Shown: positions 10,336-20,163 of the stretch, piece by piece
Layout of the letters: each line of letters begins with the position of its first letter
How positions within the stretch are numbered: the stretch's first letter is position 1
Assembly (NCBI RefSeq): GCF_003635165.1
Contig: NZ_ML058610.1
Span: 144,860-208,859, forward strand
Source of the DNA: Burkholderia sp. Nafp2/4-1b
Lineage (GTDB): Bacteria; Pseudomonadota; Gammaproteobacteria; Burkholderiales; Burkholderiaceae
DNA: 64,000 nucleotides
Direction of reading: 5' to 3'
Made by a program: the position numbers and the translations under genes
Notes under the pieces: generated by a model
Told to the model about the DNA's origin: nothing
What the model saw: only the letters and a program-made list of their open reading frames with translations
The model's database searches: none

Positions 10336-11012
10336 TAGTAATCGGCTTCCCAGTCGACGACGATGCGACGTGCTGCCTGATCCACCGTCTTGACGTAAAC
10401 GCCGACAAACGGAATCAGCCGTTCGTCGGTGGTCGGCTGACCATCCTTGCCGACTGCCGGATACGCGACGCGCATGATCGAATGCACGCCGTTGTCGATC
10501 ATCCCGCTCACCGTCCCGAGCGCCACCGATTGCTCGTTGACGACTTCGAGACCGATCAGGTCGACCCAATAGAATTCGTCCGCGTCCAGTGCCGGGAAAT
10601 CTTCCCGGCGCACGAACACGCGAAAGCCGCGCAAAGCCAGTGCGGCATCGCGGTCGCTGACACCCGCGGATTGCGCGACGACAGTGTCGCCGTGCGTCTT
10701 CGACTGCAGGATGCGGGCGGACAACCGCTCCCCACCCCGTTCCAGCCACCAGCGGCGCGCGTTGAGCAGCGCATCGCCGCCGCGACCGGCGTCGGCGTGC
10801 GTCGCCACCTTGACCCAGCCCTTCAGGCCATAGGCGTCGACCACCGCCCCGACCTCGACAGCATCGTCGGGCCAGGCTTGCACCGCTTCGAGACTGCCCT
10901 GCTCGGCAGCCGTACCGGCGCCCGCGACAGTGTCGCGCTCGACCGGTTTGCGGACGAATGCGCCAAACGACGCTCGCCCGCGCTTTGCGTTACCGGAATC
11001 GTGACCGGACAT
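10335..11012 (-). CDS. rimM: ribosome maturation factor RimM
   Basis: 225 residues. RimM binds S19 and helps 16S rRNA processing and 30S head assembly. The N-terminal RimM domain starts near residue 55 ([18 protein letters not shown]), and the C-terminal PRC-barrel is seen in [15 protein letters not shown] and [14 protein letters not shown]. The start at 11012 (MSGHDSGN) is preferred to an in-frame codon at 11045; even so the protein has a 50-residue polar N-terminal extension compared with E. coli. The stop overlaps the trmD start. Confidence 0.94.
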   Translation of the reverse strand: MSGHDSGNAKRGRASFGAFVRKPVERDTVAGAGTAAEQGSLEAVQAWPDDAVEVGAVVDAYGLKGWVKVATHADAGRGGDALLNARRWWLERGGERLSARILQSKTHGDTVVAQSAGVSDRDAALALRGFRVFVRREDFPALDADEFYWVDLIGLEVVNEQSVALGTVSGMIDNGVHSIMRVAYPAVGKDGQPTTDERLIPFVGVYVKTVDQAARRIVVDWEADY

Positions 11013-11054
11013 CAATGCTCCTTGCAGCCGGCACGACCGGCACACCGCGCCATG

Positions 11055-11309
11055 TTAGGCAGCCGGTTGCGCCTTTTGCGCTTCCTTCACGAGACGCTGG
11101 ACGGTCGGCGACAGTTGCGCGCCAACACCTTGCCAGTACGTCAGACGATCCTGAGCGATACGGAGCGATTCGCCCTTCGTGGCGACCGGGTTGTAGAAGC
11201 CGACGCGTTCGATGAAGCGGCCGTCACGACGGTTGCGCGAATCGGTAGCAACGATGTTGTAGAACGGGCGCTTCTTCGAGCCGCCGCGAGCCAGACGGAT
11301 GATAACCAT
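11055..11309 (-). CDS. rpsP: 30S ribosomal protein S16
   Basis: 84 residues starting [17 protein letters not shown], the typical S16 N-terminus, followed by [23 protein letters not shown] and ending near residue 84 with [10 protein letters not shown]. First gene of the rpsP-rimM-trmD-rplS operon, with a recognisable promoter 47 bases upstream. A 42-base gap separates it from rimM. Confidence 0.97.
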
Positions 11310-11355
11310 ATGAAATCCTTCGGGAAAACCGGGTTCGAAACTACTGAAACGTGCG

Positions 11356-11384
11356 ATTATAGCCGGAAACCAAAGCCACAACAA
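11356..11384 (-). promoter_or_regulatory. sigma-70 type promoter of the rpsP operon
   Basis: On the minus strand TTGTTG (11384-11379) and a perfect TATAAT (11361-11356) are separated by 17 bases. The predicted start point leaves a leader of about 40 bases before the S16 ATG at 11309. The position, between divergent genes, fits a strong ribosomal protein promoter. Confidence 0.65.
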
Positions 11385-11462
11385 ACACTTACGCGCAAAA
11401 ATTCCACGGGGGCCCTGTTCGCCGGGCATACAATCATTGTGTCCACGACGCTCCCCGCCGCC

Positions 11463-12602
11463 ATGCCGCTCTCTCGCGTCGCTCCGGCGCGCCCCGCGCA
11501 GCACCGTCTCGCGGGCCTGCTGGCCGGCATCGTCACCTGCATTGCCGCCACCGCGGCTTGCGCCGCACCGCCGGTGGGCGAACTCGTCGTGCCGCCGGGC
11601 TTCCACGTCGACGTGCTGACCGACGCCGTGCCGAGCGCCCGCGAAATGGCGTGGTCGCCGCGCGGCATCCTGTATGTCGGCTCGCGGAAAGGCCGCGTAC
11701 ATGCGCTCGTGATGCATGAGGGCCGGATCACGGCCCGCTACGTGATCGCAACGGGGCTCGACATGCCCGTCGGCGTCGCGTATCGCGATGGCGCCCTCTA
11801 TATCTCCGCCGTGTCGCGCATCCTGCGCGTGGACCACATCGACGATCAGCTCGCGAGGCCGCCGGCGCCGGCGGTCGTGACGGACGCGCTGCCGGCCGAT
11901 CATCACCACGGCTGGAAATTCATCGCGTTCGGCCCCGACGGCAAACTGTACGTTCCGACGGGCGCACCATGCAACGTGTGCGTCGCCGATCGCGACCGCT
12001 ACGCGATCATCGCACGCATGAACGCCGACGGCAGTGGCCGCGAAGTGTTCGCCCGCGGCGTGCGCAATACCGTCGGCTTCGCATGGCATCCCGATTCGGG
12101 CGAGCTGTGGTTCACCGACAACGGCCGCGACTTGATGGGCGACGACGTGCCCGACGACAAACTCAATCGCGCGCCGCGCGCGGGCCTCGATTTCGGTTTC
12201 CCTTACTGCCACGGCGGCGATACGCCCGACCCCGAATTCGGAAGCGCCGACGCGTGCCGCCGCTATGTGCCGCCCGCGCTGAAACTCGGCGCGCACGTCG
12301 CGGCACTCGGCATGCGCTTCTATACCGGGCCGATGTTTCCGGCGTCGTATCGCAACAACATCTTCATTGCCGAGCACGGCTCGTGGAATCGCAGCACGAA
12401 GGTCGGCTACCGCGTGATGCGGGCGGTGGTGTCGGCCGACGGCACCCACGCGCGCGAGACGCCGTTCATCACGGGCTGGCTGCGCGCGAACGGCACCGTG
12501 TGGGGACGCCCTGCCGACGTACTGCCGCTGCCGGACGGCTCGCTGCTCGTCAGCGACGACTACGCCGGCGCGATCTACCGCGTCACCTATGCGGCACCTT
12601 GA
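11463..12602 (+). CDS. secreted PQQ-dependent sugar dehydrogenase-like protein
   Basis: 379 residues with a cleavable signal peptide (hydrophobic 18-34, ending ACAAPP). The mature part is a six-bladed propeller of the glucose/sorbosone dehydrogenase family: [28 protein letters not shown] at the start, [50 protein letters not shown], and [13 protein letters not shown] with [17 protein letters not shown] at the end. Such enzymes use PQQ to oxidise sugars in the periplasm; the substrate here cannot be told. It is transcribed away from rpsP. Other family members bind no PQQ, so cofactor use is inferred. Confidence 0.82.
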
Positions 12603-12711
12603 CGCAGGCGACGGGTGACCGGGCCCGACCCGGCGTCGTAGAATGCGTGCCGGGCCGAGCGCCCCGCACCGGCCTGCCGGCCGCCATGCCAACGATAATC
12701 CGCCGCCATCC

Positions 12712-13179
12712 ATGTCCAGCAGCACCGCACCGTCCCGCCGCTTTCGCTCCAAGACGCTCACCGCCGGCCTCGCGTTCCTGCTCGGTTCGCTCGGCGCGCA
12801 TCGCTTCTACCTGTACGGCTTTCGCGACGTGTACGGCTGGGCGCATCTGCTCGCGACGATCGTCGGGATCCCGGGTTTCCTGCTGCTCGTCGCGACCCAG
12901 CGCACCGCCGGCCTCGGCTGGTGGCTCGCCGTGCCGGGCGCGATCTCGCTGCTGGCGGCGTTTCTCGCCGCGCTCGTCTATGGCCTGCGGCCCGACGAGA
13001 AATGGGACGCGCAGTTCAATGCCGATACGGGCAAGCACAGCCGGTCGGGCTGGACGGTGATCTTCATCGTGATCTTCTCGCTGCTGATCGGTGCGTTCCT
13101 GCTGATGACCGCGCTCGCGCTGTCGTTCCAGACGTATTTCGAATCGCAGGTCGAAGCGGCGAAGCAGATTTCGCAGTAA
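12712..13179 (+). CDS. TM2-domain membrane protein
   Basis: 155 residues. The TM2 signature is at residues 14-60 ([24 protein letters not shown], with the GAHRFYLG-like loop), giving two helices joined by a short turn. Two further hydrophobic segments lie at about 67-90 and 112-135, with a short polar C-terminus. The family has no defined bacterial function. It starts about 110 bases after the sugar dehydrogenase and converges on the radical SAM gene. Confidence 0.72.
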
Positions 13180-13197
13180 GCGCCGCGCGCGCGCCGG

Positions 13198-14376
13198 TCA
13201 GAACAGGCTCAACTGGAAGTCGTCGCGCTGCTTCACGCCGGTTGCGACCTTCGCCGTGCGCTGCACCGGCGCCCCGGCCGCCGGCGCCCCACGAAACTGC
13301 GACAGGTCGAGAATACCGTTCGTGCGCTCGTTGAGCCCCAGCCGCTTGACCGCCTGACGGAACCGCTGCCGCAACAGGTCGGCCCAGATCCCCTCGCCCT
13401 TCATCCGTTTCGAAAAATCGGCGTCGTAGTCCTTCCCGCCGCGCATGTCGCGCACGCGGTTCATCACGCGCTCCGCACGGTCGGGGAAATGCGCCGAAAG
13501 CCAGTTCTTGAACAGCGGCGCGACCTCCCACGGCAGCCGCAGCACGATGTAGCTCGCATGCGTCGCACCGGCTTCCGCACAGGCTTCCAGCACGCGCTCC
13601 ATGTCCGGCTCGGTGACGAACGGGATCATCGGTGCAATGCTCACCCCCACCGGCACGCCGGCGTCGCGCAGCGCGCGGATCGTGCGCAGCCGGCGCGCGG
13701 GCGTCGCCGCACGCGGCTCGAGTGTGCGCGCGAGATCGGCGTCGAGCGTCGTGATCGTGACCGCGGCCATCACCTGCCCGCGTTCGGCCATCGGCGCGAG
13801 CAGATCGAGATCGCGCTCGATCAGCGACGATTTCGTGATCGCGGCGAACGGCAGCCCGCGATCGTGCATCACCTGGATCACGCTGCGCGTGATGCGCAGA
13901 TCGCGCTCGACCGGCTGGTATGCGTCGGTATTGACGCCGAGCGCGATCGGCTCCGGCACGTAACGCTTGCGCGAAATCTCGCGCTCGAGCAGTTCGGCCG
14001 CGTTGACCTTCGCATAGATCCGGCTCTCGAAATCGAGCCCCGGCGACAGGCCGAGATAGCTGTGGGTCGGCCGCGCAAAGCAATAGATGCAGCCATGCTC
14101 GCAGCCGCGGTACGGATTGAGCGACACGCTGAACGGAATGTCCGGCGACTGGTTGTGCGTGAGGATGCTCTTCGCGCGCTCCTCGAACACTTGCGTGCGC
14201 AGCACGGCCGGCAGATCTGCATCGTCCGATTCGTGCGTCCAGCCGTCGTCGACCGCTTCGCGCAGCGCCGTTTCATAGCGCCCCTGGAGATTGTCGACCG
14301 CACCGCGCCCCTTGCGGGGCGCGGGCGGCGCTATCGGAAATTCGTTGTCGGACAGACCGTCCATGCGCTCACCCAT
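13198..14376 (-). CDS. radical SAM protein of the PA0069/SplB-like family
   Basis: 392 residues from the ATG at 14376. The 4Fe-4S motif C-x3-C-x2-C is at Cys92, Cys96 and Cys99 (GCEHGCIYCFARPTHSY), the arrangement of the spore-photoproduct-lyase-related group (COG1533). Further conserved parts are SVSLNPYRGCE, ALGVNTDAYQPVERDLRITR and the C-terminal LNERTNGILDLSQFRG. The earlier in-frame ATG at 14400 lies inside the operator-like palindrome and is unlikely; the ATG at 14364 has a GGTGAG just before it and is also possible. The LexA-like box at 14391-14410 suggests damage-induced expression; the substrate is unknown. Confidence 0.82.
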   Translation of the reverse strand: MGERMDGLSDNEFPIAPPAPRKGRGAVDNLQGRYETALREAVDDGWTHESDDADLPAVLRTQVFEERAKSILTHNQSPDIPFSVSLNPYRGCEHGCIYCFARPTHSYLGLSPGLDFESRIYAKVNAAELLEREISRKRYVPEPIALGVNTDAYQPVERDLRITRSVIQVMHDRGLPFAAITKSSLIERDLDLLAPMAERGQVMAAVTITTLDADLARTLEPRAATPARRLRTIRALRDAGVPVGVSIAPMIPFVTEPDMERVLEACAEAGATHASYIVLRLPWEVAPLFKNWLSAHFPDRAERVMNRVRDMRGGKDYDADFSKRMKGEGIWADLLRQRFRQAVKRLGLNERTNGILDLSQFRGAPAAGAPVQRTAKVATGVKQRDDFQLSLF

Positions 14377-14380
14377 TCGT

Positions 14381-14420
14381 CTGCACCCAATACTGTACAT
14401 TTATACAGTATTGGGTGCAG
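14381..14420. promoter_or_regulatory. 40-bp palindrome containing a LexA-type SOS box
   Basis: Perfect 17-base arms (14381-14397 and 14404-14420; CTGCACCCAATACTGTA and its complement) flank a 6-base centre. The inner 20 bases (14391-14410) read TACTGTACATTTATACAGTA, an exact CTGT-N8-ACAG LexA core with the favourable flanking TA on both sides. It begins 5 bases upstream of the radical SAM ATG at 14376, where a bound repressor would block transcription. Confidence 0.75.
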
Positions 14421-14500
14421 CGTGCCAAGGGCGAGATAAAGGGTCCGACAAGGGTCCGACAGACGCGCGACGGCAGCCCGGCAACGGGCCGCGGCCGCGG

Positions 14501-14989
14501 TCATTCGCCGACCGAAATCGTCAGCGTCTCCTTGATTTCCTCCATCACGACATAGCTCTTCGACTGCACCGCGCCGGGCAGTTGCAGCAGGATGTCGCCG
14601 AGCAGCTTCCGATAGTCGGCCATTTCACCGATGCGCGCCTTGATCAGGTAGTCGAAATCGCCCGACACGAGATGGCATTCGAGCACCTCGTCGATCTTCA
14701 TCACTTCGCGGCGGAACTGCTCGAACATGTTGCCGCCCTTGTGGCCGAGCGTGATCTCGACGAACACCAGCAGTGCCGCGCCGAGCTGCCCCGGATCGAC
14801 ACGCGCGTGGTAGCCCGTAATCACGCCGTCGCGCTCCATGCGCCGCACGCGTTCGATGCACGGCGTGACGGTCAGCCCGACCTGCTCCGCGAGGTCCTTC
14901 ATCGCCATGCGGCCGTCGTCCTGGAGCAGTTTGAGGATGCGTCGGTCGAGCTTGTCGAGCGAGCGTACTGGCTGACGTTGCGTTCTCAT
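14501..14989 (-). CDS. lrp: Lrp/AsnC-family transcriptional regulator
   Basis: 162 residues from the ATG at 14989 (MRTQRQPVRSLDKLDRRIL), preferred to one at 15025. An AsnC-type winged helix-turn-helix occupies residues 8-68 (LDKLDRRILKLLQDDGRM, then DLAEQVGLTVTPCIERVRRME), and an RAM amino-acid-sensing domain follows at about 72-150 (VFVEITLGHKG, SGDFDYLIKARIGEM). Transcribed divergently from dadA, 145 bases apart, so it most likely senses leucine or alanine and controls dadA, as Lrp and DadR-type regulators do in other proteobacteria. Confidence 0.9.
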   Translation of the reverse strand: MRTQRQPVRSLDKLDRRILKLLQDDGRMAMKDLAEQVGLTVTPCIERVRRMERDGVITGYHARVDPGQLGAALLVFVEITLGHKGGNMFEQFRREVMKIDEVLECHLVSGDFDYLIKARIGEMADYRKLLGDILLQLPGAVQSKSYVVMEEIKETLTISVGE

Positions 14990-15134
14990 TTGTTTATTCT
15001 GAAAACCTGAAAAATACGATAACAAAACCTACACATTCGACAATACCATAGCTCAAAAAACTAGATCAGCTAGAGGTTACACGGAGCCGCAGGTGCGCCC
15101 GGCCTCGACCTGGTTTCTTCCATCTGGAGCAGCT
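14990..15134. promoter_or_regulatory. divergent lrp/dadA control region
   Basis: This 145-base gap includes an AT-rich stretch (about 14995-15070) that stands out from the GC-rich surroundings and would suit Lrp binding. I see no -10/-35 pair good enough to name. A GGAG precedes dadA by 7 bases. Confidence 0.5.
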
Positions 15135-16421
15135 ATGCGAGTCGTCATTCTGGGCAGCGGTGTGGTGGGCGTGGCAAGCGCGTATTACCTCGCGCGCGCC
15201 GGTCATGAAGTCACGGTGATCGACCGGGAAGCCGGCCCGGCGCTCGAAACCAGCTTCGCGAACGCAGGCCAGATCTCGCCCGGCTACGCGGCGCCGTGGG
15301 CGGCGCCCGGCGTCCCGCTGAAGGCCGTCAAATGGATGTTCGAGAAGCACGCGCCGCTCGCGATCCGCCTCGACGGCACGCGCTTCCAGCTCCAGTGGAT
15401 GTGGCAGATGCTGCGCAACTGCACGCCCGAGCGCTATGCGGTCAACAAGGGCCGCATGGTGCGCCTCGCCGAATACAGCCGCGACTGCCTGCAGGCATTG
15501 CGCGCCGACACCGGCATCCAGTACGAAGGTCGCACGGGCGGCACGCTGCAACTGTTCCGCACGCAGCAGCAACTCGACGGCGCAGCGAAGGACATCGCGG
15601 TGCTGCGGGAAGCGAACGTGCCGTTCGAACTGCTGTCGCCGGCCGAGCTCAAGAACGCCGAGCCGGCACTCGCCGCCGTGTCGCACAAGCTGACGGGCGG
15701 CCTGCGCCTGCCGGGCGACGAAACGGGCGACTGCCAGCTGTTCACGACGCGCCTCGCGGCGCTCGCGGAATCGCTCGGCGTGAAGTTCCGCTACAACACG
15801 CCGATCGACGCGCTCGCGATCGCGGGCGGCAAGATCGCCGGCGTGCAGTGCGGCAGCGAGACGGTGCGCGCCGATGCGTACGTCGTCGCGCTCGGCTCGT
15901 ACTCGACCAGCTTCGTCTCGAACCTGATGAAGATCCCGGTCTATCCGCTGAAGGGCTATTCGATCACCGCGCCGATCGTCAATCAGGCGGCTGCCCCGGT
16001 GTCGACCGTGCTCGACGAAACCTACAAGATCGCGATCACGCGCTTCGACGACCGCATCCGCGTCGGCGGCATGGCCGAGATCGTCGGCTTCGACAAGAAC
16101 CTGCGCGCGGCGCGCCGCGAAACGCTGGAAATGTGCGTGAACGATCTGTTCCCGGGCGGCGGCGACACGTCGAAGGCGACGTTCTGGACGGGCCTGCGTC
16201 CGATGACGCCGGACGGCACGCCGATCGTCGGCCGCACGCCGGTGTCGAACCTGTTCCTGAACACCGGGCACGGCACGCTCGGCTGGACGATGTCGTGCGG
16301 CTCCGGCCAGTTGCTCGCCGATCTGATCTCGGGCAAGAAGCCGGCGATCCAGGCCGACGACCTGTCGGTCCATCGCTACCTGAAAGACGTGGGCGGCCAG
16401 ACGCGCCCGGCCTACGCATAA
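15135..16421 (+). CDS. dadA: D-amino acid dehydrogenase small subunit
   Basis: FAD enzyme of the inner membrane that oxidises D-amino acids, chiefly D-alanine, to 2-oxo acids, passing electrons to quinone. 428 residues from the ATG at 15135, which has a GGAGC before it. The dinucleotide-binding motif is at the N-terminus ([21 protein letters not shown], then Asp/Glu), followed by [18 protein letters not shown], and a C-terminal [18 protein letters not shown]. Divergent lrp is the likely regulator. A strong terminator follows the gene. Confidence 0.96.
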   Translation: MRVVILGSGVVGVASAYYLARAGHEVTVIDREAGPALETSFANAGQISPGYAAPWAAPGVPLKAVKWMFEKHAPLAIRLDGTRFQLQWMWQMLRNCTPERYAVNKGRMVRLAEYSRDCLQALRADTGIQYEGRTGGTLQLFRTQQQLDGAAKDIAVLREANVPFELLSPAELKNAEPALAAVSHKLTGGLRLPGDETGDCQLFTTRLAALAESLGVKFRYNTPIDALAIAGGKIAGVQCGSETVRADAYVVALGSYSTSFVSNLMKIPVYPLKGYSITAPIVNQAAAPVSTVLDETYKIAITRFDDRIRVGGMAEIVGFDKNLRAARRETLEMCVNDLFPGGGDTSKATFWTGLRPMTPDGTPIVGRTPVSNLFLNTGHGTLGWTMSCGSGQLLADLISGKKPAIQADDLSVHRYLKDVGGQTRPAYA

Positions 16422-16461
16422 GTCAGGACGGCCCACGGCGACGCGGGCCCGTTGCATCAGC

Positions 16462-16494
16462 GAGAAAGGCGCCCCGAGGGCGCCTTTCTCGTTT
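16462..16494 (+). terminator. dadA terminator
   Basis: 13-base arms GAGAAAGGCGCCC (16462-16474) and its exact complement (16478-16490) around a 3-base gap, followed by GTTT. The T run is short but the stem is strong. Confidence 0.75.
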
Positions 16495-16675
16495 CGGCGA
16501 CTGCGACAGTCCGTGCCGACGCGGCTCGAGACTTCAGTCAGCGTGCGCGTGCTCTCTTCGCCGTCGAACCGACGCTGCCGGTCCGCCCGAGTGCGTGACG
16601 ATGGACTGCGCAACGCACGGTACGATGACGGCCCCTCTCGGCGAACGCCGCGCGCCCCTCTCCAGCGATGCCACA

Positions 16676-16704
16676 ACAAAAAAGGGGCGCTCATCGCGCC
16701 CCTT
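16676..16704 (-). terminator. etfBA terminator
   Basis: Arms AAGGGGCGC (16682-16690) and GCGCCCCTT (16696-16704) with a 5-base loop; on the minus strand a run of T follows directly. It lies 37 bases after the etfA stop. Confidence 0.85.
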
Positions 16705-16740
16705 CGTGCTGCATGCTTACCGCCGAAGCGTCACACCGTA

Positions 16741-17676
16741 TCAGCCGAGCTCGTTCACGAGTTCCGGCACGAGCGCGAACAGATCGCCGACGAGGCCATA
16801 ATCGGCCACGCTAAAGATCGGCGCTTCCGGATCCTTGTTGATCGCGACGATCACCTTCGAATCCTTCATGCCGGCCAAGTGCTGGATCGCACCCGAGATG
16901 CCCACCGCGATGTACAGCTGCGGCGCGACGATCTTGCCGGTCTGGCCGACCTGGTAGTCGTTCGGCACGTAGCCGGCGTCCACCGCGGCGCGCGACGCGC
17001 CCAGTGCTGCCGACAGCTTGTCCGCCAGCGGCTCCAGTACCTTCGTGTAGTTCTCGCCGCTGCCCAGACCGCGGCCGCCCGACACGATGATGTTGGCCGA
17101 CGTGAGTTCCGGACGGTCCAGCTTCGTCACTTCACGGCTCACGAACTGCGACTTGCCTGCGTCTGCGGCCGCTTCGATCTTGTCGACCGATGCGCTGCCG
17201 CCTTCGGCTGCCACCGGATCGAAACCCGTTGCACGCACCGTGATGACCTTGATCGGATCGCTCGACTGCACCGTCGCGATCGCGTTGCCTGCGTAGATCG
17301 GGCGCTCGAACGTGTCGGCCGAATCGACTGCCGTGATGTCCGAGATCTGCGCGACGTCTAGCTTCGCGGCGATACGCGGCGCGATGTTCTTGCCGTACGC
17401 GGTCGCCGGCGCGAGGATGTGCGAGTAGTCCTTCGCGATGTTCAGCGCGGTCGCCTCGACGTTTTCCGCCAGGCCCGCGGCCAGTTGCGGCGCGTCGGCC
17501 AGCAGGACCTTCGACACGCCTGCGATCTTCGCTGCCGCGTCGGCTGCTGCTTGTGCATTGTGGCCCGCGACCAGCACGTGGATGTCGCCGCCAATCTTCG
17601 CTGCCGCCGCCACCGTGTTCAGCGTCGCGGCCTTGATCGACGCGTTGTCGTGTTCTGCAATCACCAGAATCGTCAT
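16741..17676 (-). CDS. etfA: electron transfer flavoprotein alpha subunit
   Basis: 311 residues. With EtfB it forms the soluble flavoprotein that collects electrons from acyl-CoA and other dehydrogenases and passes them to ETF-quinone oxidoreductase. The C-terminal FAD-binding region is clear: [48 protein letters not shown] and [21 protein letters not shown]. Starts 16 bases after etfB and ends at a terminator. Confidence 0.97.
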   Translation of the reverse strand: MTILVIAEHDNASIKAATLNTVAAAAKIGGDIHVLVAGHNAQAAADAAAKIAGVSKVLLADAPQLAAGLAENVEATALNIAKDYSHILAPATAYGKNIAPRIAAKLDVAQISDITAVDSADTFERPIYAGNAIATVQSSDPIKVITVRATGFDPVAAEGGSASVDKIEAAADAGKSQFVSREVTKLDRPELTSANIIVSGGRGLGSGENYTKVLEPLADKLSAALGASRAAVDAGYVPNDYQVGQTGKIVAPQLYIAVGISGAIQHLAGMKDSKVIVAINKDPEAPIFSVADYGLVGDLFALVPELVNELG

Positions 17677-17692
17677 TTCTTTCCGCTCCCTC

Positions 17693-18442
17693 TTACAGCA
17701 CCTTGGCTTCGGTCTTCAGCTTCTCGACCAGCGTCTTCACGTCCGGCACCTTCACGCCGGCTGCGCGCTTCGGCGGCTCGACGACCTTCAGCGTCTTCAG
17801 ACGCGGCGCGACGTCCACGCCCAGGTCTTCCGGCTTCACCGTTTCCAGCGGCTTCTTCTTCGCCTTCATGATGTTCGGCAGCGTCACGTAGCGCGGCTCG
17901 TTCAGGCGCAGGTCGGTCGTGACCACCGCCGGCAGCGTCAGCGACAGCGTTTCCGCGCCGCCGTCGACTTCACGTGCGACCGTGGCCTTGCCATCGGCGA
18001 TCGTGACCTTCGACGCGAACGTCGCTTGCGGCAGGCCAGCCAGCGCAGCCAGCATCTGGCCCGTCTGGTTCGAATCGTCGTCGATCGCCTGCTTGCCGAG
18101 GATCACCAGTTGCGGCTGCTCCTTGTCGACCAGCGCCTTCAGGATCTTCGCGACGGCCAGCGGCTCGACGCTGTCGTTCGACTCGACGAGGATCGCGCGA
18201 TCGGCGCCGATCGCCAGCGCCGTGCGCAGCGTTTCCTGCGCTTGCGTCACGCCCACCGATACCGCGATCACTTCGGTCGCGACGCCCGCTTCCTTCAGGC
18301 GCACCGCTTCTTCAACGGCGATTTCGTCGAACGGGTTCATCGACATCTTCACGTTCGCGATGTCGACGCCCGTGTTGTCCGACTTCACGCGGACCTTCAC
18401 GTTGTAATCGACCACTCTTTTCACTGGCACCAGGATTTTCAT
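17693..18442 (-). CDS. etfB: electron transfer flavoprotein beta subunit
   Basis: 249 residues from [16 protein letters not shown]; an in-frame codon two residues earlier (18448) is less likely. The beta subunit carries the AMP-binding site and contacts partner dehydrogenases. Family parts are [38 protein letters not shown] and the C-terminal [18 protein letters not shown] loop. First gene of etfBA. An imperfect inverted repeat lies about 90 bases upstream. Confidence 0.97.
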   Translation of the reverse strand: MKILVPVKRVVDYNVKVRVKSDNTGVDIANVKMSMNPFDEIAVEEAVRLKEAGVATEVIAVSVGVTQAQETLRTALAIGADRAILVESNDSVEPLAVAKILKALVDKEQPQLVILGKQAIDDDSNQTGQMLAALAGLPQATFASKVTIADGKATVAREVDGGAETLSLTLPAVVTTDLRLNEPRYVTLPNIMKAKKKPLETVKPEDLGVDVAPRLKTLKVVEPPKRAAGVKVPDVKTLVEKLKTEAKVL

Positions 18443-18530
18443 GCACACGCTCCAAAGTTACGAATACGACCAGAGGCCATTCTATAGCGAGGCCTCATGA
18501 CTGCGCGGCCAAGCAGACCCATCCATCATG

Positions 18531-18558
18531 GCTATCGAGGATAGCGCTCCTCGATGGC
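18531..18558. repeat. inverted repeat upstream of etfBA
   Basis: Arms GCTATCGAGGA (18531-18541) and TCCTCGATGGC (18548-18558) match in 10 of 11 positions around a 6-base centre. It lies between the metQ terminator and etfB, about 90 bases before the etfB start, so it could be an operator or a weak hairpin. Confidence 0.5.
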
Positions 18559-18595
18559 GCGCCGGCAATAGCGAACGGTCGTTCTATTTTAAAAG

Positions 18596-18626
18596 AGAAA
18601 AAACCCGGACGCAAAGCCCGGGTTTT
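18596..18626 (-). terminator. metNIQ terminator
   Basis: Arms AAAACCCGG (18600-18608) and CCGGGTTTT (18618-18626); on the minus strand a T run follows. It lies about 60 bases after the metQ stop. Confidence 0.8.
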
Positions 18627-18686
18627 CGATCATCGACTCTAATCGTCGCCGGGCGCGCCCTGTACCTCGGGTTGCTTTCGCGTTAC

Positions 18687-19481
18687 TTACCAGGCAGCGA
18701 TGACCGCGCCGCCGAATTTCTGTTCGATGAACTGCTTCACTTCCGCGGAATGGTAGGCCGCGACCAGCTTCGCGACCCACGGCTTGCTGCGGTCGCCCTC
18801 GCGAATCGCGAGAATGTTCGCGTACGGGCCGCTCGGGCCCTCGATCGCGATCGCGTCCTGTTTCGGTTTCAACCCTGCTTCCATCGCGTAGTTGGTGTTG
18901 ATCGCCGCCACATCGACGTCGCCGAGCGAGCGCGGGATCTGCGCCGCATCGAGCTCGACGATCTTCAGCTTGCGCGGATTGTCGACGATGTCGAGCGGCG
19001 TTGCCTTCAGCCCGGCATCCGCGCGCAGCTTGAGCAGCCCCTGCTTCTGCAGCAACAGCAGCGCACGGCCGCCGTTGGTCGGATCGTTCGGCACCGCGAT
19101 GCGCGCGCCGGGATTCAGCTCGGCCAGCGACTTCACCCGCTTCGAATAGATGCCCATCGGGAACGTGACGGTTTCCGCGACCTTGATCAGCTTGTAGCCG
19201 CGATCCTTCACCTGCGCCTGCAGATACGGATCGTGCTGGTAGCTGTTCGCGTCGAGATCGCCCGATGCGAGCGCCGCGTTCGGCTGCACGTAATCGGAGA
19301 ACTCGACGACACGGATATCGAGGCCGCTCCTGGCCGCGACCTTCTTCACCACTTCCATGATCTGCGCGTGCGGGCCGCCCGTCACGCCGACCTTGATGGT
19401 TTCGGCCTGCGCGTGCGCGCTCGCGAACAGCGCGGCCGCGCCAAGTGCGGCCGCGAATTTCAGCATGAAGCGTCGTTGCAT
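18687..19481 (-). CDS. metQ: methionine ABC transporter substrate-binding protein
   Basis: 264 residues from MQRRFMLKF; an in-frame start four codons earlier (19493) is possible. A signal peptide ends near SAHAQA; no lipobox cysteine is present, unlike E. coli MetQ/NlpA, so the protein should be free in the periplasm. The NlpA-type fold is shown by IKVGVTGGPHAQIMEVVKK, DSNSYQHDPYL-like DANSYQHDPYLQ, and IAVPNDPTNGGRALLLLQ with INTNYAMEAGL. Third gene of metNIQ, 28 bases after metI. Confidence 0.93.
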   Translation of the reverse strand: MQRRFMLKFAAALGAAALFASAHAQAETIKVGVTGGPHAQIMEVVKKVAARSGLDIRVVEFSDYVQPNAALASGDLDANSYQHDPYLQAQVKDRGYKLIKVAETVTFPMGIYSKRVKSLAELNPGARIAVPNDPTNGGRALLLLQKQGLLKLRADAGLKATPLDIVDNPRKLKIVELDAAQIPRSLGDVDVAAINTNYAMEAGLKPKQDAIAIEGPSGPYANILAIREGDRSKPWVAKLVAAYHSAEVKQFIEQKFGGAVIAAW

Positions 19482-19509
19482 CGTCTCCCCCAACGGATGA
19501 ATGTCGTTT

Positions 19510-20163
19510 TTACTTGTGGCTCAGCCGGCGCACGAGCCAGTCGCCGAATGATTGCACGATCTGCACGAACACGATCAGGATCGCGACGACCGTCCACATC
19601 ACTTCCGGCAGATAGCGCTGGTAGCCATAACGGATCCCGAGATCGCCGAGCCCGCCGCCGCCGATCGCACCGGCCATCGCCGAATAGCCGACGAGCGACA
19701 CGAACGTGATCGTCAGCCCCGCGACGATGCCGGGCAGCGACTCGGGCAGCAGCACCTTGAATACGATCTGCGACGTGGTCGCGCCCATCGACTGCGCGGC
19801 TTCGATCAGCCCGCGATCGACCTCGCGCAGCGCGGTCTCGACCAGTCGCGCGACGAACGGCGCGGCCGCGAGCGTCAGCGGCACGACCGCCGCGGCCGTG
19901 CCGATCGACGACCCGGTGACGAGCCGCGTGAACGGAATGACCGCGACCAGCAGGATGATGAACGGCGTCGAGCGCACCGCGTTCACGAGGCCGCCGAGCA
20001 CGCGATTCACGCCGAGGTTCTGCAACACGCCCTGGCGGTCGGTCAGGTACAGCAGCACGCCGAGCGGCAGCCCGACGAGCGCGCCGACCGCCCCCGAGAT
20101 GCCGACCATGATCAGCGTCTCCCAGAACGACTGCACGAACATATCGAACATCTCACTCAACAT
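19510..20163 (-). CDS. metI: methionine ABC transporter permease
   Basis: 217 residues with about five membrane helices. The permease-ATPase contact loop appears as [28 protein letters not shown] (residues about 124-151), and the domain ends with [17 protein letters not shown]. It overlaps the metN stop by 11 bases and precedes metQ. Together the three genes form the MetNIQ importer for L- and D-methionine. Confidence 0.95.
   Translation of the reverse strand: MLSEMFDMFVQSFWETLIMVGISGAVGALVGLPLGVLLYLTDRQGVLQNLGVNRVLGGLVNAVRSTPFIILLVAVIPFTRLVTGSSIGTAAAVVPLTLAAAPFVARLVETALREVDRGLIEAAQSMGATTSQIVFKVLLPESLPGIVAGLTITFVSLVGYSAMAGAIGGGGLGDLGIRYGYQRYLPEVMWTVVAILIVFVQIVQSFGDWLVRRLSHK

Larger units (their letters stand above)
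16422..16740. other. intergenic region between convergent dadA and etfA
   Basis: No gene is visible. It holds the dadA terminator at 16462-16494 and the etfA terminator at 16676-16704; the 180 bases between them show no convincing coding or structural feature. Confidence 0.6.

Noticed and set aside
10482..12602. 706-codon frame ending with the sugar dehydrogenase
   Set aside because: Only the last 379 codons match a family and carry a signal peptide; the earlier part is antisense to rimM and rpsP.
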